DNA of 64,000 nucleotides from Anisakis pegreffii (taxonomy: Eukaryota; Nematoda; Chromadorea; Rhabditida; Anisakidae). Below are positions 11,426 to 25,400 of this stretch, one piece after another. The stretch is taken from the NCBI GenBank assembly GCA_035041965.1, contig JAPYMA010001195.1, forward strand, positions 1 to 64,000, read 5' to 3'. Numbering within the stretch: the stretch's first letter is position 1; every line of letters begins with the position of its first letter. The notes under the pieces were generated by a model, which was not told the DNA's origin, made no database searches, and saw nothing but the letters and a program-made list of their open reading frames with translations. Position numbers and translations under genes: made by a program.

Positions 11426-14400
11426 TTAAACACTGCTCAAATGAGGTTCATATACTTCGGCCTCATCGTCGTCGTCATCAACTTGAAGAGCATCTGAAGG
11501 ATGTTCAGTTGATGATGTTGCAGTGCCAACGTATCGGCATGATCGTTGACTGCTCGTTGACAAGAATGTCCGATAGCAATTCGCGTCTGTCAGACATTTC
11601 GGTAGAGAACCCAAGAAAGCCGGTAGAACGATCAAACCGTGCAGTAGACCCCAAGCAACTACCAAAAATATTGTTTTAACGAACACCATCGGTGAATAAC
11701 TCTGAAATCAACCGATATTAGGTGGTTATATGAGGTGAAGATTAGAATACATATACATGAAGTAAGGTATTAACTTACACTTATATAAAATGGAATGAAT
11801 GTACAACAATAACCAATAACAGAAATCAGCAATTACGAATGCATATCAATGAGGGAATGATATAATAATTATTATATTGGATGTCCATGTTCATATTCAA
11901 ATACAATGGGGCAGTTAGGATTTTGGACCGAACAAGCCTATGGCTTCCAGCAAACTTGTGACTGAAGGTATTTGGTCAAAGATTGTCATTGATCTCTGTC
12001 GAGCAAAGAATCAAATCTTGGCTGATGCTCTTAAGCTAGTTTATCCATTTTTATTTGCTAGTGGTTATGTGAAAATATGATAATCTGTGGCATCTTACAG
12101 TGAACAAGATGGATGGATGAAATGAATGTAAATCGATCATTATAAAGTGCAAATCTTAGTCTCAGATAGTACGTGAATCAATAATGTACCTGTAAGAAGA
12201 GTAAAGGTAGAACACACATAACAGTTGAAGCACCCGCTTGTATCATAGGCCATCCAACAGATTGCAGAGTATGCTCGAGTTTTTCCTGCTGACCGTTCAT
12301 GGCGATTTTTATCACCTTCCCATTTCGAATCTCTTTACGATTTGTTAACTGAACTTTACATTGGTTACAAATTATGTGGCAAGAATCGTACAGCAATCGG
12401 TTTCGGAATAAATTTGTTCGTATTACACCATAAATTCTAATCACAGCATTAGGCGATTCGTTTCTGTTTCCTGAAGAAACAGTGATTTTAGTTCCTATTC
12501 CATAGATCTATCGGAACAGTGCGTTTGAACGTCGATTGTATCACTAGGTAGATCAAAAATAAACGACATATCAAAGTAACATTAAGATGAGTTCATGGAA
12601 ACTCGAATGACCTGATAATGATATGAAACGTGCGCAGTGAAATCAACTGATAATCCAATTGACATTAATACGGCTGCCATTGTCACTGGATCCAAGTCGA
12701 AATGCCACCATGATAAAAATCCAAAAACGCCTGGAATTCGCTTGAGATGAGTGTGGATCGATGAGCGAACGAACGAAAGCAAAAAGCCCCATGATCATGG
12801 CTCGAATACAATTCCGTACTGAGCAATTGAAAACGAACGGATAGAAGAAATTCAACTGACGTGAGACATACCGAGACTAATTGATGCGATTGCAATTGAA
12901 GCCGTTATAACACTACAAGGATTCGGAATGAATATCGCACAAACAACAGCCATACAAATCAGCGTTAATGCACCCGTCTGCAAATGATTGAACAAATCCA
13001 TCACTAGTTATGATTATAACAACCAAAATGACTGCGATTCTCTAGCATTGCTACGAAATCATCACCATTCGAAGTTTATGCCGATTAAAATGGTTCTCTT
13101 CAATCCTCATCATTCAGATTACTGATAATCGACGAATGGAAGGGGTCCCTCCAGCGGATTATTACCCTTTCATAAATAGAAAGGGTCCTGTTCCCTTTTA
13201 TTATTACCTAAGTGGTTGTCCATTTCCACCGTTCCCCTTTTTTACCCACCTCCTCCTCCTTTTTATTATTACTTTTCTTATTATTATTATTATCCCTTAC
13301 CCTTTGAGTGGTTGACTCATAACAATGCAACAGTGATAGTGAAAAATATCAAGATAAATGTTATGCTAAGGCAATTATTTTTTAAAAAAATGAAAATGTA
13401 ACATTCTCATCGACAAAAAAAATCACCAATTAACGATGCTAGCAATCAATCAAACAAATCACCTGAATAGCAACTGATTTTAAGCTCAACATTTGATCAA
13501 CGAACATCCCGTTCGCTTCCCATACCGTGGCATTCAAATCCTATTAATCAGAAACGAAGTGAAGAATCAATTTGAATTGAATCAAATCAATTAGCAATAT
13601 AAAAACGATTCAACTGAATTCTCTCTGCGAAATTTTCGGGCTCATTTAGCTCAGTTTACTCGAATCATCTCTAATTGAAGTGATCAAGTCATCAGATACT
13701 CTCAGCAATCTCCAACAATCTTCATTACTGAACTTAATGAATAACATCATCTCATATTCCAATCGAAATATCGCTCATTACCCAACCAAATGACACCCTA
13801 GTGATGAATACATTGGCTTCTTCAACTAAATTATCGGATAAACTATGCATCAGATTACGTCAATGACAAACGTTCATAATGAATTAAATAGCATCATTCT
13901 TATCAGCGAACTTCATACTATCGAAGTCAATAATGCCGTAATATACCTTATATTGTTCAGCAATCTTCCGCCATGTTTGCATGATTTCAATGCGCTGCTC
14001 CCAAGTGGACGTGTTCCTGTATGCGACTGTAAACCAAAACCTATTAACTCGTAATCCATCACTGAAATATTCAAAGAATTTTAAAATTTTAATTATATTT
14101 AAGGTGTCATTCGTTGCGACATAGTAATAATAAGTGATCCTATCGAACATAAGCGATCTATTTGGCTTGCGCTCACCTCGTATGTACCAACTGTACAGAA
14201 GTTGACCAATGTTTATAGAAAGGCGAACTAAAGAATTCCTCCAATCGGTCATAATCGAGACCAGTACCACGGCTATGATTTGCCTTTTGACGACTAGCGC
14301 TCACATCGAAACCGAAAAACTCGAACATCTTCCCCAATGTACCCAAATCATAAAAGGTCTTGTAATCTCGCAACCACAGAAGCGTTGAAATGTTCCCTGA

Positions 14401-17400
14401 ATTACAACCAACTCACATATGTGACCAATCAATCCAATATTATTGTTCTTTCCAGCATGAATGATAATTTCATCGCATACTGTTATTATTATTATTGCAA
14501 TTGCTATTAATTGCACAATATGGACAGGAATGTATAGAAGCTGACCAATGCTATATTGAAGTAATTGTTATATTGAATAGTAAATCTTGAACAGAACGTC
14601 TATCCTCTCAATATGCTGATTGCACAAGCATCAGTCAGCTTCAATTGAAATCATGATACTCACCTCGACATTGTGGTAAACTTTCGAATTGATCGACCAT
14701 CTGCCAAAAGCGATTCATCTGCTGAACGCTACGAATATCGAGCGGCTTATTTACCAATACAGTAACTGGATGATATTCAGCCCATACTTAAATATTCCTT
14801 TTTTGCTTCTTTAGGTATCATTTCAATGTCACAGTAAATTATGCATAAAGCAGATATTATACATAGACAACATTGTAAGAAAGCAAACAACAACATTACT
14901 TATATCACTGAGGATTCGGTTCGGCGCTTGAATCGGTGAATTTTTGGGTAGTATTTTGACGGTGTCAAGTCGTGTTTTAATCGTTAACGCACCAAGAATG
15001 GCAAAATACCAGTAGGTTATAAGTGCACCGGTTAGAACGATTGTGAAGAGACGATGACCAATCAAACGACAATAGTAAATGAGTACACATCGCATGAAAC
15101 TATCAACCTGAATTGATTCACTTCAATTGTATCGAATCATTCGTTTACATTGCAATTATTTATCATTCCGCGGTGCGTTATCAACGCAAGAAGAGCGACA
15201 AATTAATAATAGAAGAATGCTGACACCTCAAGTTCCATCAGGTTTCTTAGTGATTCATAAATGAGGACCGCTGCAGAGGAGCAATGAAAAGAACACTCCC
15301 TTGGGACGGTATTGTTGACAGAAGTCCGAAGAGTGAGCATTGAATAAGTCGGTGTGGAATTAACAGAAATTGCTACCAATAAAGGGAATTGCTCATGTCT
15401 TCAGAGAAAGTTCTCCGCCTTGAGATCTAACAGAATGAGGAGTAAGATATGAAAATATAAAGAATTAGAATGGATTTTAACCCGTTCTCGCCATCCATTG
15501 AATTGATCTTTTGCAAAGCAATTGAGTGGTGATGCTAACGATAAAAACGATTTGTCATTATCATTAGCATTATTGTTGTTACTTTTGTTACTATTATCAT
15601 TATTCGTGCTTTTGCTTTTGACACGTTCAAGTCTGGCGGCTATCGATAGCACAGGTCCAAATAGAATCAGCTCGAATAGGTAATCCAATCCCATGGCTGT
15701 GGCTGTTGCCACACAGAATAATCGTATCTCTACAAAACAATAATATTATTTTTATGAATAATACCGGTGCTATTATTGTCATCACTATTATTCCATTATC
15801 ACAGCTGGTCTTGTACTAATATTGTTAATCTCAATATGATCATTATCTTCTTCACTGAACAATATACTGAATCACTGTTTGGATGCATTCAGCAACTACT
15901 CAGCAATACTGTTAGCTGACAGTTATACTTTATGAAATGTTAATGAAGTGAAAATGAACCAGGTGTTGGTGTTAAGGCACCAATTCCGAACGAAATGAAA
16001 TTCGTTAACGATGTGATTGTTATCGACGGACCAACTTCTTCGAAAACCATACCCAAACGTAACGGTACACTATTGGAACAATGATTTGCAAGTCTAAGCC
16101 ATGCATGCAACATCAAGAAACCATCGTCAACACCTTCAATTTGATTTTGTTTCGATTCAATTCTGAGTATTCTGAATTTCTGAATTCTTATTTCAGTTCA
16201 ATTCTGATTCAAGTTGCCCCTACTGAATTCAATTCATTCGATTTTAATTGTAGTCGGGCAACTACTATCATTAGCGCAGTAATTTGGTGCGGCAGATATT
16301 ACTTCGCGAGGTAGTAGTTGCTGAACTGAATCATTGGAAACGTTGAGTGACACGTTTAGATGGGGAAGCTTACAGGTCGAGTATTTATCTGAGCTCTTGG
16401 AACATGCTCTCGATGATCATAAAAACGATATGGGTTCTCGAATGAAACATTCTAACTCAAGGATTTCCGTTAGAAGTCCACAAAAGATTTCTGTTTGGGA
16501 AAACTCACACAGAATCTAGTCTAGAGCAGTGGTTCTCAAGTTCGGGTGCTCCATTACCCCTTTTGATGATCTCGCGAGCCGCCGTTACTCCCCCCTCCCG
16601 TTGAACTTAGGCACATGATATGTTCAGATGACCGTTACGTTCAATCTTATTAGCACGTTCATGATGGTGATCTACATCACTGGGCATTCTCTTATTGTTT
16701 AGATCGTTGTGTTCTTCAGTACTGCAATCGATTATGAGAGCATGGAAAGCTATTGTCTATGACACGCACACTTCAAATGTTTTGCATGGATTCTCATTCT
16801 TTTCAGACGTGTTGTATTCGCTCTCATAGCTATCACATGCGAATACCGTTCTATTGATGAGTTTTTATCATTCACTTCGTCTCAATTTCACTTCACAGTT
16901 CGAATCAACTTCTCATTCTGTATCATATACTATTTACTGGATACGTTGACGAGTGTTGACAACCGAAATCAACAATACAGCAATCGAATTCAATTGCTGA
17001 ACAACATTCGACAGTCAAATGCTCAATTATAGAGTGTATTTGATAGAATGAGAATTTGACTTTAACTGTTGAGTGAAATGAATGAGAAATTAGCAGAAGA
17101 AAACACTTTTGGTGATAAAAGCTATGAGAGCGATTGTAACAGCTCGGAAAAGAATGAAAACCCGGTTAAAACGGCATTTAGAAAGCAAATGGATTTAATT
17201 TCAATGTTGCCATCAACTAACCGCATTTACATATCAGAGATGAAAAACACCTTCATCATAAAATTGAGAAGGTGCGTTCTATCATAAAATAACAACTACA
17301 TGAAATACCAATTTCCCGACCCCATCCATTTCCCCTCGACACCTCAGAATTACCCAAAATGGGTAATTTCACCCCCTATGAGAACCACTGGTCTAGAGCA

Positions 17401-20400
17401 CCGATCGAAAATGATCACAGTGAAGCAAAATGACTTGAACTGAATACAGATGAAGTGGGCATTCGAATCAAAAATGATAACTTACCAATACCCATTATAA
17501 GAAATGGCATAACCAACATAAACGAATTTGTCCGTGAACCAAATAATGAGATTAACCCGTAAGTGGTTGTTATCGATAGAATTGGACATAGGATTGTACC
17601 AATGGCCACTAACGCCTTACCCCAGTCTAATGCATCATAGAATATCGCACTCAACAATACAGTCAATCCAACAAATACCATCATGAAACCAAAACCTGAG
17701 AAATGTTTCAAAATAAGTCTCAAATCCTCTTGAAACTTCAACCGATGATCATGCAAGATACAGGTATCCATTTGTAGACTGATAATGATATCGCTTTTAA
17801 ATTTAGGTGATACTTCTCAAGCTGTATATCGAGAACAGAGATAATAGTTATGAAATGTCAATGATAATATCACAGAATCATTCAAAAGACTTCGAACTGA
17901 TTGCAAATGTTCATACTCGAAACTGTAATAGATTGCGTATGAAGGATCATGAACTAATCACGAAAAGCTATACCTGCAGCAAAGAAAGGTGTCATTTTTT
18001 GACCATCTTTGATCATTTCTTGATCGAGTATCTCAGTACCAATCACCTGAATCAGTTCATGAAAAATTCAACAGCTTCATTAGATTCTTCAGTGTGAATC
18101 AGTATTACTTCCTTCTGTTCACTATTCACTGCTTGTGTTCGTTTACTGTTATCATTCTCATATCGAAGAGAAACTCTTTTCAATACTTAGTCGATTTATA
18201 TTGAGGATATATAATAATCTGACACATTAGCAAATATTAAGCGATGACGAGCTGAAAAGAATTCCACGGTAGATACCTGCATGTCAATGAGTGGATTGTT
18301 ATATTTCTCACGACCAAAGTCGAAAACGCCCAATTCCCACAACGTTAATTTCTTATCAAGATCGGCATTCAATTTATCACCGCGAAACAACAATAAAATA
18401 ACCTGGAATACAGAAATCCGGCTTAGAAGACAACACTGTCCACTAGCATGAATCAAATGGCACAACTGTGACCATTATACGATATAATTGCTAACGGCAT
18501 AGAATCGGAACCTCAACTCGAAGGGAAAACGGCTGTGAAGTGGTAAAGAGCAAAAAGTAACTGTGAAGATCAACTTTACAGAATACGATAGGTTGCAAGT
18601 GGATTTAAAAAGCATTTGATGGCGATTTTGTTTTTTGATGATTTCGCTTTTGGAATATAATTTGATGAGAAGGCAATAAGATTAACTGAGTATTTATATT
18701 ACCTTAACAAAATCGATGTTTGTTACCATCTGTGAGAGTGTTAGATTCTTTCGGTAGGTCATCAGCTTTTATTCCAACTAAAGCTTTCTTGTCGAAATTC
18801 TCTCGGTATTTAACCCCAAACAGAGTGCGCTCCACATGCACGTCAATACCATCGATTTTGGCCACTGGATAAGTCAGTGTTGTATCCGTTGAGAGTGCCT
18901 TACCTTCTTTTAAACGAATTTTCTCATAGTCCATTCCTGCCTAACATCAAATACTATATTGTAATTATTACACAATATTTCAGGTTCATGCATTGAGACC
19001 GGTATGGGATCGCTGGGACCGGTATGAGATCCCGACTCCAGGTGTTTTTTTATTCAATCCACATCCATGTGCCTATGTTTTTTTTGTTGCTATTCTGACA
19101 GCTTGTATCTGAGAAACAATCTCGTATCATCCTAAATTATAACCAATCACAACGAGAACTGACCTTGAGCAATTCAACTGCGATATTGATCTGACAATAA
19201 GGTGCACAAACATCTTTATAATACACGGATTCACCCTCATAGTCAATCGTGAAATTGTTCATTAAGAAATTATTAAGTGAATTTGCTTCATCGAAATATT
19301 CCTCTCTGAACATTGAGCCATTGTCTCGTGCCGTCAACAGCACAACGGCCATCATAGGATCACCTTCAATAACACTTTACTGTAATCATTCGTTTCTATC
19401 GTTCGTGTTGTTTCCGCGTTGTTATGATCATCACATTCAGGCTATTTCCATCAATTGTTACTATTGTTGACGCCACTATCGAAGAGATTATTCTCACTGC
19501 TCATTCAACTTCGAAATCCCATAATTAAATAGCTTCTAGAGCCAATCGTCAGCTTCGAAAATAGAGGAGCTATGTGCATCACGAAAGGCATCCGATGGAT
19601 TGATCGGTGCCGCGATATAGATTGATCAACTACAATCAGAAGGAATTCCAGACCGGATCGGCGAGAGATATTCCAATCCGCTGTGAGGATTCCCAATCGT
19701 GAATAGCCGAAAGGATAAAATTTAGTAACATGGCTGTTATCATTGGTTGATCATGATGCAGATCGATTGCAGTCGAGCACAGCACATGCTAATCAATCAC
19801 CCATTCAAATGTGTCTTTATAAAAGTGATCAAGCCTATAGCAATAAGTTGTTCTGTTGTAATCCATTTTGAGATGTCACATGTGGAGACTAGAAACCAGC
19901 TTAGACATCAATGTGTCCAATATAAAATGAACTTCCACCTGATGAATTCCAAAATTCTCTGATGACATCCATTTCATGACGAGATGGTGCATTGATTGGT
20001 GTATATCCATCACGTATTCGATCCTTCATCACCATTTTAAACATACCAAATGAATTCAATGCTATCAAAAAGGATAACGCTAAATACACATACGGATAAC
20101 TACCGACACTTTTACCTGTAAACGAATACACTTACTTTCACATTTCAATCCACCATTTCAATAGGAGAGTACTGTTTTTATCAATAATGAATGCAATGGT
20201 TATTGCTGTAAAAATTATTACAGATGAGAACACCAGTAAGAACGTTAATCAGTATGCTCTGTGACGGATTCTTTGGAACATTCAATGAGAATTTGCCATA
20301 CCAAAGAAGTGAAATAATTCTCGAAGGCTCATATATTGCCATATTGACAGGAATTTGGTACGTTTAGGTCCATTCGTATTACCTGAAAATGAAAATGAAA

Positions 20401-21746
20401 CGATTTGTTCGTCAAGTGTGGATCTAATAAAATTGAAACCTTGCAAATATGTTTAATATTGATGAGTTGGATCCTTTTCATTGGATAAAATGATAAAGTA
20501 TTGGATGTCAATCATTGTATCTATATCATTTACTAAGATTGAAAACACTTTATGATGTGATCCTCAAACAAATAGTTGTAATGACAATATGAATGATAAT
20601 ATGAAGTCAGCAAATAATTTCCTCACCTTGACTAGTCATAAAGGAGCCTCAATGAGAACCTTCAACTCAGAAACGATGTTTAACGATCAATAAATAACTG
20701 CGCTAATGGCTTACAAACATTCTCTAGTTCCGTCCGTTTTAACACGGATGAATGCTGAAGAACCTTCACTAGACGCTTAATTCTCGAAAGTAGCTAGTTT
20801 GATTGAATGGAGAGATACATCGCTTTAGTGCTTATCAGTTTAAATCAGGCATAAAAGCAAGACGAGTGATTAAAGTTTTATACGAGCTAATAAAAAGCTT
20901 CAAAATGTCAGTCAGCTTTTCCAACATTCAAAACAGATGATATTCATTGTCAGTTAATTTTCATTCACAACTCTTCTACTACCCCAACAATTTATCTTCA
21001 ATTGACTGCAAGATGTTTGCAGTTGATCAATTAGATCAATAGTGACAATGTTGTTAATCTGTCTAATCAGAACAATGAAAATAATTTTAGAAGTGATGAA
21101 AATCAAATCAACAACGATTATAACAACAACAAGTTTTGTCTATTTATCGTTAATAGGACAACATTTGTGATGTTGAATGGAAAGCTGTAAAGCAGCTGAT
21201 TATACGAGTGACTGACTTATTGAACTGTGCATAATTTTCAGCGGTTCGGCTTATCCGATTTCAAGTCTAATCTCACCAAAAAAATTTTTGACTTATAAAA
21301 TTCAAGTAATATAAATTGCTAATCTCAAAAAATGCCCTCAGAGATGAATATTTCGTAAGGAGTTTTCTTTTTCTGTGAGATGAATTCAGCCAAACGGAAA
21401 ACATCATCGGGGTGGGTGGAGGATATGTGGAATCAAATGTTGCCATGACAGTTGCCATTGATGAGAGATAGCAATAGCTACAGAACTTAAGAGATTAAGG
21501 CTAAAATAATTGAACAACTGATGAAAACAAATGAAAATAACCATTTGAGTGAAACGAATTTTTGCCTCTTCTGGCAATTGATGATCGGATATTGATCATC
21601 TCGTTAGCCTTAGTTGACTCGTTTTCAACCATTTTTTCCTCAGAATCACTCGACGATGCACCCAATTGGGTATTATCATAGTCGTCCAGTTCAGTCACAT
21701 TGCTCAGTAAGGCGCCAGACGCCGAATTGGAATCGTCAATTCCCAT
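11426..21746 (-). CDS. Patched-related (PTR) membrane protein with sterol-sensing domain
   Basis: RND-type transmembrane protein of the patched-related family, linked in nematodes to lipid/sterol traffic, cuticle and moulting. Exons, 5' to 3': 21746-21542, 20382-20302, 20115-19939, 19363-19164, 18940-18779, 18729-18703, 18402-18277, 18046-17974, 17695-17486, 16133-15960, 15729-15482, 15107-14900, 14786-14664, 14396-14177, 14061-13947, 13540-13463, 12977-12872, 12730-12612, 12288-12190, 11701-11426; 3027 nt, 1008 aa. Family marks: LRELFHFFG at the first membrane segment, [17 protein letters not shown] in the first luminal loop, a sterol-sensing region ([45 protein letters not shown]), [11 protein letters not shown] in the second loop, [16 protein letters not shown] and VGWPMIQAG in the second membrane block, and an acidic C-tail (DDDDDEAE). 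A 49-bp intron and a 27-bp exon are needed near 18.7 kb. Start codon choice rests on phase and an acidic cytosolic N-terminus. Confidence 0.88.
16526..17390. mobile_element. Non-autonomous hAT-type DNA transposon
   Basis: Terminal inverted repeats read CAGTGGTTCTCA at the left and TGAGAACCACTG at the right, the classic hAT end. The element is flanked by a perfect 8-bp target-site duplication, GTCTAGAG, at 16518-16525 and 17391-17398. At 865 bp it holds no transposase I can recognise. It sits inside an intron of the patched-related gene (between the exons ending 17486 and starting 16133), so it is removed by splicing. A truncated relative is at 43865-44548. Confidence 0.9.
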
Positions 21747-22182
21747 TCTCTCGATATTTCCGTCTGATATTATTCAATATTTGTGATATATTATGACTAG
21801 AATTGTTAGTTTTGATAATATTTATTATTGCAGTTGTTTGCAGTTACGATTAACAATACAGCGCCCAGCGCCTGGTTTATTATATTTTTTGCTTTATAAT
21901 CTGATAAATCTGTTGTTGAATGTTTCCGTGATTTATCTGTGTGATGATTAACAAGGTTGATTCACGAATTCGAACGTCAACTGTGTATTTCTTTCTGAAA
22001 CAAACAAAAAAAAAACGATATGAATCGTTGGGAATAATAAACATCGCCGAGGCATCATCATCATCATCATCATATCGTCGTCAATAGACTACATCGGCCC
22101 TATCCAAATTTCATGCTAAAGTTTCATCGCTTTCATTGAATGTGCGGTGCAGTTGCATTTTATCGCGTTACATATGATGTAA
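21747..22182. other. Probable promoter region of the patched-related gene
   Basis: AT-rich region upstream of the minus-strand patched-related start. It contains a short ATC/TCA microsatellite near 22056-22073. No coding exon is visible and no promoter element can be placed with confidence. Confidence 0.4.
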
Positions 22183-22458
22183 ATGTTACATATGATCATT
22201 TTCCTCTTACTTCTTTCAGATGTCATTACGTGCGACTGCTCGAAAGGACTTCCTCGAAGAGTACGCATGGTCAATAGACCTTCTAAACGAATCAGGTGTA
22301 TGCATCCTCTCCTAGTGAGTGTCCACTTTGGAGAGTTTACGCCTCTTGACAAAATCAACCACTCAACAGACGGCCGTGTACATTTGAGACAGGTAAGTGA
22401 ATTGAATGTACATCTACGTACAGCCATTCCACTTAAACCGACCGATAGAGTTATATGA
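22183..22458 (+). CDS. Candidate small secreted orphan protein
   Basis: A 91-codon open frame whose first 17 residues look like a signal peptide (MIIFLLLLSDVITCDC region). A GTAAGT at about 22392, after HLRQ, could be a splice donor, in which case this is only a first coding exon. A TTTCTTTCAG at 22210-22219 lies inside the frame and could equally be an acceptor for a different exon. No family is recognised. Low confidence; it may be chance. Confidence 0.25.
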   Translation: MLHMIIFLLLLSDVITCDCSKGLPRRVRMVNRPSKRIRCMHPLLVSVHFGEFTPLDKINHSTDGRVHLRQVSELNVHLRTAIPLKPTDRVI

Positions 22459-25400
22459 ATGCGGCTAATATTCAGTGGGATAAGAAGGATAGAGGAGGTA
22501 AATGTGTTCTCGGAGAGCGGTCAGTGACAGGTTATAGTGTATTATCTAGCTGATCATTTTCACGATACCGGATTGGATTACTTTAAAGCGAACATTTTTT
22601 CGTAAAGATTCCATTAGTGAGAGTTTGCAAAGGCAAAGACTAGTACGGGAATACTTAAGGAAATGGAAGAATGCGATGAATAGAGAATAAGCTGATAGGG
22701 AATTTCGTCACTTCACGACTTAAACAAACACGAACGAGATGAGCGAAACATCGGTCAAACGACCTAAGAGTATGCAAAATGGGTTGCTTGCTTATGAGTG
22801 TTGCAACGAAACTGGCATCGTAACGAAAAGCAATAAGAGAGATTAAAATTTGCATTTTATAGCGATTACGTTTCAAACGTAATTGATTTAGCCTGAAACC
22901 GTGCAAGCGAGATTGCTCTCTTCTGAGGACACTTACTCGCATAGACTAAATGCTTTTGCAAGTTGAAATAATTGAGCGGAAAGTACATTATGTTGACGAG
23001 ACTAGCGGATTGACCAGCTGAAACGTCTGGTTCATATTGAAGCGATCAAAAAGCATTCCAATTTTGAGGCTATTAACTGAGGTCGTCACTCTTCACAACT
23101 GATAAGAAACAACGTCGTTATCAATTGATTAGTTCCAATAAATTTAACAGCAGCAGTGAAAACAATCCCAGACTGATGATTCGCTGAGCGATACGAATGT
23201 TTCATTATCTTCCGATGATTCACTGATAACGAATATGAATTGATGAGTGAGAAACTGGAGGAACAATTGTAAAAGTATGCAAACTTATTATCAAGTAAGT
23301 TTAAGAACATAGCTTTCATTTGATAAATTCAAAATATCTGATGAATCGCATGTTAGCATCGTGTTCGCCAGTGAGCGCTTGATCACAGCTTATCGATCGA
23401 CGAATTGATCTAATTGGAAAAGCGTTGAAGCTATGAATGTTCGCAAATGAATTGCTTTCAATCAGAGCACAAATATCGTATGAAATAAACAAATCGAATG
23501 TGATACATCAATGTTTTCAAGCCAAACAAACACTCAAAATTTCCTATAACCATATACTGCAGTATCGATAATGCAGCTAATAAGCAATTTCACAAGCTCA
23601 ACGTTATTCATAACATAGCTGACATAATGAAATTGCATTAATCGAACGTAATGAAATGAAACTGAATAATTAGAAGATGACAAATGTAATCACGAATGTC
23701 TCAATATAAATTCACGCAACTAAAATTCATTACTGACATCATTAGTATAGTTATCAGTTTCCTCATTAGTACTGTTATCAGTTTCAGTGTCAAATTAGTG
23801 TAACTAAACACGTATGCTTCTTCCTCGTATATACAAAGATAGCAATAACCACTGAATGCTGATAAGACTCACTGAACAGAATCAAATTCAAGGTAATGTT
23901 ATACCACTAAACAAATGGGCGAAGTGCAAAAACGCTATCGATTAACATTTCTGATAAAATGACTAATAATAGCTACTATCATAGCTCTGCTAACCATACT
24001 CCCTCTCCTCTCATTGATACGAACAGCATTGCTTTACATAGATAACATTACACGATCAGATCACTGTTGATTGATACAATTCATTACTGTAATTATCATC
24101 GATGATCTTAAGTGTTCACAAAAAGTCGCAGAAAAAAACCAGCCTATGCTTTATGTAAATAGTAAAATGCTAGTAAAAGATAGTTTAGAGCAGCAACATC
24201 TCTTGAGCTAGAGCAGCCAGCACGATTTGAATGAATATATATCAGCGATGTAAAATGTAAATGAAAATGTACATATGAATACATTTATTTGTTGTAGATG
24301 CTCGTCGGTCTTACATATTCTATTTGATTTGATGCTATATTCATCAATTCAATTCAATATTCAAAGTGTATACTGAAATCACAAACATAAGGCATAAGGC
24401 CACAATGAGCACCACCATTCAACGGACTTATACAATGTTGGTTGTTGGCTTTTTGGATGGGCTTTGTTTCGTTCGCTACTGCCTGTAGCATAAACGAGTA
24501 TGTAAAGTGTACGCTTGTTGAATTTGCTTAAACTGAGATAGATTAGAATATATAATATAGATCGATTTCAGTCATAGAGCAGATAGAGCATATTATGGTT
24601 GTTGGTTACTTGAATGAATGTTCACCGAGTGAGATTGAAAAGTCAGACCGAGTGGAACAACTAACCATTTGACGAAGGTGGCTGTGGCTAATGCTTATGC
24701 CTAGAGCAACAACTAACAACTTTGACTAGTAACTATACATTCATTAGTGAGAACTCATTCGTACTGCTCATACAAACAGCTGATAATGGGTTTATACTTG
24801 AAAATATACGAGGAGTTGAATCCAGGGTTGGGTGAACGATGATTGGAGTAGTAGCACATAATGGTTGCTATAAGGACAGCTGAGAATCTCCCATTGTAAC
24901 AAAGGCTGGTTGGCGATTGATTGAACTCTTTCAAGATGGAAGGATAAAGGGGTATATAGGAAGGATAGGGATAAAGTCAGTAGTCGTCATGTGCAGAGGA
25001 CAACAAATGAGATGAGAAAGGCGTGCAAGCAGCAAAGGATTTGAGATTAGATAGAATGCTGATTATGAGCAAGCATAGAGATCGAAATTAAAATGTGCTG
25101 TTGCTACTTTAAGAAGCCTCGATGCACACATTGTACTCGATTATGGTATGTCCAAGCGTATGCATACAAACGATGGACGACGGACGATGTCTTTATACGA
25201 ATTTTGATCATCAGTAGTGGATAATAATGAATGAGAGAGTAGATATCGGACATAATAATTTCATAATGTGCAGAAGAGATATAGATATTCAATTGTGCAT
25301 TATTCAATTCTCAGTATTCAACTCGCTCAATGATGTGTCGCTTTAGTGACGTTAGTAGCCATTGACGTCAGTTGAAATTGTTCTTCATCAAAAATGCTAA

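Noticed and set aside
13884..14270. Apparent frameshift in the patched-related gene near 14.17 kb
   Set aside because: A normal intron (14176-14062, GTGAGC to TTTCAG) joins HT to [15 protein letters not shown] in phase, so no frameshift is needed.
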